Origin: RGIG1927 sp045546275
Lineage (GTDB): Bacteria > Bacillota > Clostridia > UMGS1883
Length of the DNA: 64,000 nt
Direction of reading: 5' to 3'
NCBI GenBank assembly: GCA_045546275.1
Contig: JAZQCM010000042.1
Location: 79,687 to 143,686, forward strand
Part shown: piece after piece, positions 60,513 through 64,000 of the stretch
Layout: each line of letters opens with the position of its first letter
Numbering within the stretch: the stretch's first letter is position 1
The notes under the pieces: generated by a model
The model's input: the letters and a program-made list of their open reading frames with translations, nothing else
Told to the model about the DNA's origin: nothing
Databases searched by the model: none
Program-made: the position numbers and the translations under genes

Positions 60513-63179
60513 ATGAAAAAAGTTTTATCAGTTTTGCTGTGCGTTGTAATGCTTTTAAGCAGCATCAGCGTATTGGCAGAAGAAAAGGTTTATAATGTGA
60601 CCTTAGACCTTAAAAACAAAAGTCCCTTTGGTGAATTTCACGGCTGGGGTACATCAATCTGCTGGTGGGGTCATCATTTGGGTGAAAACCTTACCGATGA
60701 ACAACTCGATATGGTTGTAAAAGCTCTTTACGACGAGGAAGAGGGCCTCGGGTTAAACATTGCCCGCTATAACATAGGTGGCGGTGACGACCCTGAGCAC
60801 CATCATCAGAGAGAATTTGACGGAAGAGACATGCCCGGTGTACTTGACAAGGACGGCAACTGGAATTTAGAAAATGATAAGGGTCAGTTAAAAGCCTTAC
60901 AGCTTACAGTTAAGTATGGTGCTGACATTTTAGAGGCATTTTCAAATTCACCCCCATATTTTATGACAGACAGTGGTTGCTCCTCAGGTAACCATAACTC
61001 AGGTGAAAACAACCTTCCCGATGATAAATTTGACGATTTTGCAGAATTTCTTGCAGAAGCGGTTTTACGCATACAGAATGAATATGGAATTAAGTTTGAC
61101 ACCTTAGAGCCCTTTAACGAGTCTGACACAAACTACTGGGGCTACGAAGGCTGGCAGGAGGGTTGCCACTTTGACGTTACTGACCATTCAAGGCTTATTT
61201 TACTTGTGAGAAACGCCCTTAACAAGCGCGGTCTTACTGACGTTGGAGTTAGTGCAGCTGACGAAACAAACGTGTGGAGAACAGGCGAAAATATTAAAAA
61301 TGTTTACACCAAGGATGCTATAAATGCGCTCAGCCAGGTTAACACACATTCTTACAGTGTTGGTGACTATAACCACACAAGAAATGCAGTTTTAGAGGCA
61401 AAAAAGCCTCTTTACATGACCGAGGTTGACGGCGACGGCTCTATTGGCGGCGAAGACAGCGGAAGCATGGGCCCTGCACTCTGGTTTGCAAACAAAATTA
61501 ACGAGGATATCCGTGGTTTAGAGCCTAACGCATGGGTAATGTGGCAGGCAGCAGCCCTTAGCTATGAGGGCGAGCATAAGGATTCAGGCTACTGGAACAT
61601 TATGTCTATTGACAAGGAAACAAGCGAATTGCATTTGCCCAAAAAGTATTATGCATATAAGCAGTTTACAAAGTTTATCCGCCCCGGTGACACTTTGGTT
61701 AAAACTGATTATTCAAATATCATTTCCGCAGTCAATGAAGAGGACGGTAAGGTTGTATTTGTAATTACAAATACTGATTCTGAAGACAGAGCATATGACT
61801 TAAGCCTTGAAAACCTTGGTGCAGAAGAAGCAGGGTTTGAGGTTTATGTAACAGATAAAGAAAAAAACTTTGAAAAGGTTGAAGCACCAGCCCTTGACAA
61901 AGTAACAGTTCCCGGCTTTTCCGTTACAACAGTTTGCGTGGATACAAATGCTTTGAAAAAGAGCATTCATCTTACTGAAAAGAGCAATACAAAAACAGCC
62001 TTTGTTGGTGACAGTCTTGAATTTGTTGTGACAGATGAAAACGGCAATCAGATAATAGGTGCATCTTTGCCCGACAAGGTTGAATGTACAGAGGTTGGCG
62101 AATTTACAGTATTTGCAGAGCATGAGGGCTTGAAGGGCAGCTACAATGTAACAGTTGTGGATGAGAAAAGCAAGGTTCGTATTATCGGCTCAGGTAGCGA
62201 AAGAGCATTAAAGGTTAGCGGTAATGATGTTGTAATTGCTGACAGAACTTTTGATGCAAGCCAGGTTTGGACAATTGAAAAGCATGATGATTTTTATGCT
62301 TTTAGAAACGAAAAAACAGGCAAGTATTTATCCACAGAAAGCTTTTTGACAACAAGTGTGCTTGATGATAAAGCACTTTGGACACTTGAAAAAGACAAAG
62401 GCTTATACAGAATTAAAAACCATGCAAACGAAGAAAGCATTGACGTTTATAACCATGCAACTCATAACGGCGCACAGGTTGGTGTTTACGGCGGTTATTA
62501 TGCAACTCCTAACCAGCTTTTCTACTTTGAGCTTTGTGAACCGAAGTCCGAAGTTGAGGTTGAATACCAAATGAGTGAAATTGAGCTTACAGGCACACCC
62601 TTTGGCACAGAACCCTGGGACGGTGATAAAAATGTAACTGCCGACAAGGCGTGGGACGGTGACAAGGAAACCTTCTTCCATGCAGGGCGTAATGACGACC
62701 GCACAGGCTTTACTGCAATTGACCTTGGTGAAAACCATAAGCCCTTTAATAAGGTAACAATAAATTCCCGCCCCGGCTTTGAATACCGAGGTTGGGAAGC
62801 GGTACTCTCCGGCAGTAACGAAAAGGACGGCGAATACACCGTTATTTATGAATTCTCCGAGGAGGATTTCCAGCGTGGTGAATTTGCATCCGTTGATTTG
62901 GGCAAATTTGTTGATTACCGCTACGTTAAGTACGAAACACCTAAGGGCGGCTACACAAACGTGGGCGAGGTTAACTTGATTTATAAGCCAAAAGAAGAAG
63001 AAACTGACAGACTTGCAATAATAGGTTACTATGACCAAAACAAGCTTGTGAAAATTGAAACAAAGGCTTTAAATGCGGGAGAAACCGTAAAATACGAAAG
63101 CGCAGAGTATGATGTGAGAGCATTAATTTACGACAAGTTCAACAACCTTCTTGCAACATTCTTTGTAAAAAAGTATTGA
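60513..63179 (+). CDS. Exported glycoside hydrolase family 30 protein with RICIN and F5/8C modules
   Basis: An 888-residue secreted enzyme. Signal peptide to about residue 22. Residues about 25-480 are a GH30 (beta/alpha)8 barrel plus beta domain: GWGTSICWWG, acid/base Glu203 (LEPFNES), nucleophile Glu304 (YMTEVDGDGS). The GWGTSxCWW start resembles the endo-beta-1,6-galactanase branch. An Ig-like segment (about 485-550), a RICIN-like beta-trefoil (about 555-670), an F5/8 type C domain (about 685-830) and a short C-terminal beta domain follow. It probably attacks plant arabinogalactan-like chains; exact specificity is inferred. GGAGGAG precedes the ATG. Confidence 0.87.
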   Translation: MKKVLSVLLCVVMLLSSISVLAEEKVYNVTLDLKNKSPFGEFHGWGTSICWWGHHLGENLTDEQLDMVVKALYDEEEGLGLNIARYNIGGGDDPEHHHQREFDGRDMPGVLDKDGNWNLENDKGQLKALQLTVKYGADILEAFSNSPPYFMTDSGCSSGNHNSGENNLPDDKFDDFAEFLAEAVLRIQNEYGIKFDTLEPFNESDTNYWGYEGWQEGCHFDVTDHSRLILLVRNALNKRGLTDVGVSAADETNVWRTGENIKNVYTKDAINALSQVNTHSYSVGDYNHTRNAVLEAKKPLYMTEVDGDGSIGGEDSGSMGPALWFANKINEDIRGLEPNAWVMWQAAALSYEGEHKDSGYWNIMSIDKETSELHLPKKYYAYKQFTKFIRPGDTLVKTDYSNIISAVNEEDGKVVFVITNTDSEDRAYDLSLENLGAEEAGFEVYVTDKEKNFEKVEAPALDKVTVPGFSVTTVCVDTNALKKSIHLTEKSNTKTAFVGDSLEFVVTDENGNQIIGASLPDKVECTEVGEFTVFAEHEGLKGSYNVTVVDEKSKVRIIGSGSERALKVSGNDVVIADRTFDASQVWTIEKHDDFYAFRNEKTGKYLSTESFLTTSVLDDKALWTLEKDKGLYRIKNHANEESIDVYNHATHNGAQVGVYGGYYATPNQLFYFELCEPKSEVEVEYQMSEIELTGTPFGTEPWDGDKNVTADKAWDGDKETFFHAGRNDDRTGFTAIDLGENHKPFNKVTINSRPGFEYRGWEAVLSGSNEKDGEYTVIYEFSEEDFQRGEFASVDLGKFVDYRYVKYETPKGGYTNVGEVNLIYKPKEEETDRLAIIGYYDQNKLVKIETKALNAGETVKYESAEYDVRALIYDKFNNLLATFFVKKY

Positions 63180-63204
63180 CAGATACACAAGTAGCATATA
63201 CAAT
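63176..63204 (+). promoter_or_regulatory. Promoter of the ACP-like gene
   Basis: Perfect TTGACA overlapping the GH30 stop, 17-bp spacer, TACAAT. Confidence 0.75.
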
Positions 63205-63236
63205 TACTACAACATAACTAATTGGAGGTAGTATGT

Positions 63237-63458
63237 ATGGTGTTTGAATCTTTAGTTTCAATCATTGCGGAAAATATAAGTGTTGATGAATCTGAGATTA
63301 CCATGGAAACAAGCTTTGAGGATCTGGGTATTGATTTTATTGATTTACTCGATATTGTAATGGCACTTGAGGATGCCTTGGGCGGAGTTGAAATTGAAAT
63401 GGACAACGACGCTGAAACCGTGGGCGAGCTTGTGGAAAGCATTGAAAGACAATTATAA
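63237..63458 (+). CDS. Acyl-carrier-like protein lacking the phosphopantetheine serine
   Basis: A 73-residue four-helix protein with the size, acidity and pattern of acyl carrier proteins: FEDLGIDFIDLLDIVMALED aligns with the canonical DLGADSLDxVELVMALE. The modified Ser in DSL is replaced by Phe34 (DFI), and no nearby serine could take its place. The protein therefore cannot carry 4'-phosphopantetheine at the usual site. TTGGAGGTAG precedes the ATG. It is monocistronic, with a promoter and terminator, so it is probably expressed and not decaying. No fatty-acid genes are adjacent. Confidence 0.8.
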   Translation: MVFESLVSIIAENISVDESEITMETSFEDLGIDFIDLLDIVMALEDALGGVEIEMDNDAETVGELVESIERQL

Positions 63459-63476
63459 ATGCATGTTTAATGGCTG

Positions 63477-63503
63477 AAAAGCAACCTTTTGGGTTGCTTT
63501 TCT
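63477..63503 (+). terminator. Terminator of the ACP-like gene
   Basis: AAAAGCAACC and GGTTGCTTTT form a 10-bp stem around a 5-nt loop, then CTTTT. Confidence 0.85.
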
Positions 63504-63555
63504 TTTATCTTGTCAAAAAATATTATATATTTTTCAAAAAAATTTCAAAAAGTAC

Positions 63556-63584
63556 TGGAAATATGTGCCGATATGGTGTATAAT
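63556..63584 (+). promoter_or_regulatory. Promoter of ppdK
   Basis: TGGAAA, 17-bp spacer, perfect TATAAT, 57 nt before the start. Confidence 0.6.
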
Positions 63585-63641
63585 ATATCCGCATACAACT
63601 AAGCAAATAATTTAATTATTATATTTAGGAGGTACAATCCA

Positions 63642-64000
63642 ATGGCTAAGTATGTTTATTTATTTAGCGAAGGCGATGCATCCATGAGAAATACTCTCGG
63701 TGGTAAGGGTGCTAACCTTGCAGAAATGACCAAAATCGGTCTTCCTGTTCCTCAGGGTTTCACTGTTTCAACAGAGGCTTGCACACAGTATTATGAAGAT
63801 GGTAGAAAAATCAACGATGAGATCATGGCTCAGATTATGGTTGGAATCGATAAGATGGAAGAAATTACCGGCAAAAAGTTCGGCGATAAGACTAATCCTC
63901 TTCTCGTTTCTGTTCGTTCAGGTGCCCGCGCTTCCATGCCCGGTATGATGGATACAATTCTTAACCTTGGTCTTAACGAGGATGTTGTTGAAGCTATGGC
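63642..64000 (+). CDS. ppdK: Pyruvate, phosphate dikinase, N-terminal part (cut by window end)
   Basis: The first 119 residues of PPDK: MAKYVYLFSEGDASMRNTLG, then GGKGANLAEMTKIGLPVPQGFT, and the nucleotide-binding SVRSGARASMPGMMDTILNLG. The whole enzyme (about 875 residues) interconverts pyruvate, ATP and phosphate with PEP, AMP and pyrophosphate. TTTAGGAGG precedes the ATG. The frame runs off the window. Confidence 0.95.
   Translation, partial: MAKYVYLFSEGDASMRNTLGGKGANLAEMTKIGLPVPQGFTVSTEACTQYYEDGRKINDEIMAQIMVGIDKMEEITGKKFGDKTNPLLVSVRSGARASMPGMMDTILNLGLNEDVVEAM

Overview
The window looks like a low-GC, Gram-positive anaerobe of class Clostridia. Signs are strong Shine-Dalgarno sites, consensus sigma-A promoters with 17-bp spacers, a SpoVB-type flippase, many exported proteins with MKK-type signal peptides, an S-layer-homology protein, pyruvate phosphate dikinase and exported plant-polysaccharide glycosidases (GH43, GH30). 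A gut-type polysaccharide degrader is the best guess; genus is not assignable from the sequence.

Layout. 1-7197 is core chromosome: a flippase (5' cut by the window), a lipoprotein, DAHP synthase, secG, rnr, smpB and ssrA (tmRNA). smpB starts 137 nt inside rnr, so the RNase R, SmpB and tmRNA genes of trans-translation are contiguous.

7186-about 35250 is an accessory island at the 3' end of ssrA. A 40-bp sequence holding the last 12 nt of ssrA plus a dyad core (TTTCAC-N7-GTGAAA) occurs five times in direct orientation (7186, 13447, 25708, 28197, 33963). These copies cut the island into cassettes, and each copy is followed at once by a terminator-like hairpin. Cassette 1 carries a membrane protein, a KAP P-loop NTPase, a DpnII-type restriction-modification system and a four-helix membrane protein. 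Cassette 2 carries a secreted protease operon: a subtilase, a 2300-residue protein whose papain domain appears circularly permuted, and a repeat protein with a second cysteine-peptidase-like domain. Cassette 3 carries a zinc-ribbon/UPF0145 protein and a PIN-like nuclease. Cassette 4 carries a zincin-like protein, a DUF4209/HEPN protein and a second KAP NTPase, then an XRE regulator and a broken AraC gene. Cassette 5 has no convincing protein gene. On the minus strand it holds an array of short, individually promoted, structured RNAs, each closed by a 7- to 11-bp end-to-end stem ending in a U-tract. I see no integrase or transposase in the island.

35450-64000 returns to core-type genes: a sugar ABC transporter operon, lipoproteins, GH43 and LamG proteins, an HD-domain protein, nadB-nadC, zinc-ribbon proteins, rpsB-tsf with a structured leader, a capsule-type tyrosine kinase/phosphatase module, two paralogous exported proteins, valS, an SLH protein, a GH30 glycosidase, an acyl-carrier-like protein lacking the modified serine, and the start of ppdK.

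The strongest candidates for something undescribed are the structured-RNA array (34150-35135), the recombinase-free att-bounded cassette array, and the permuted papain with its recurring LDG motif.
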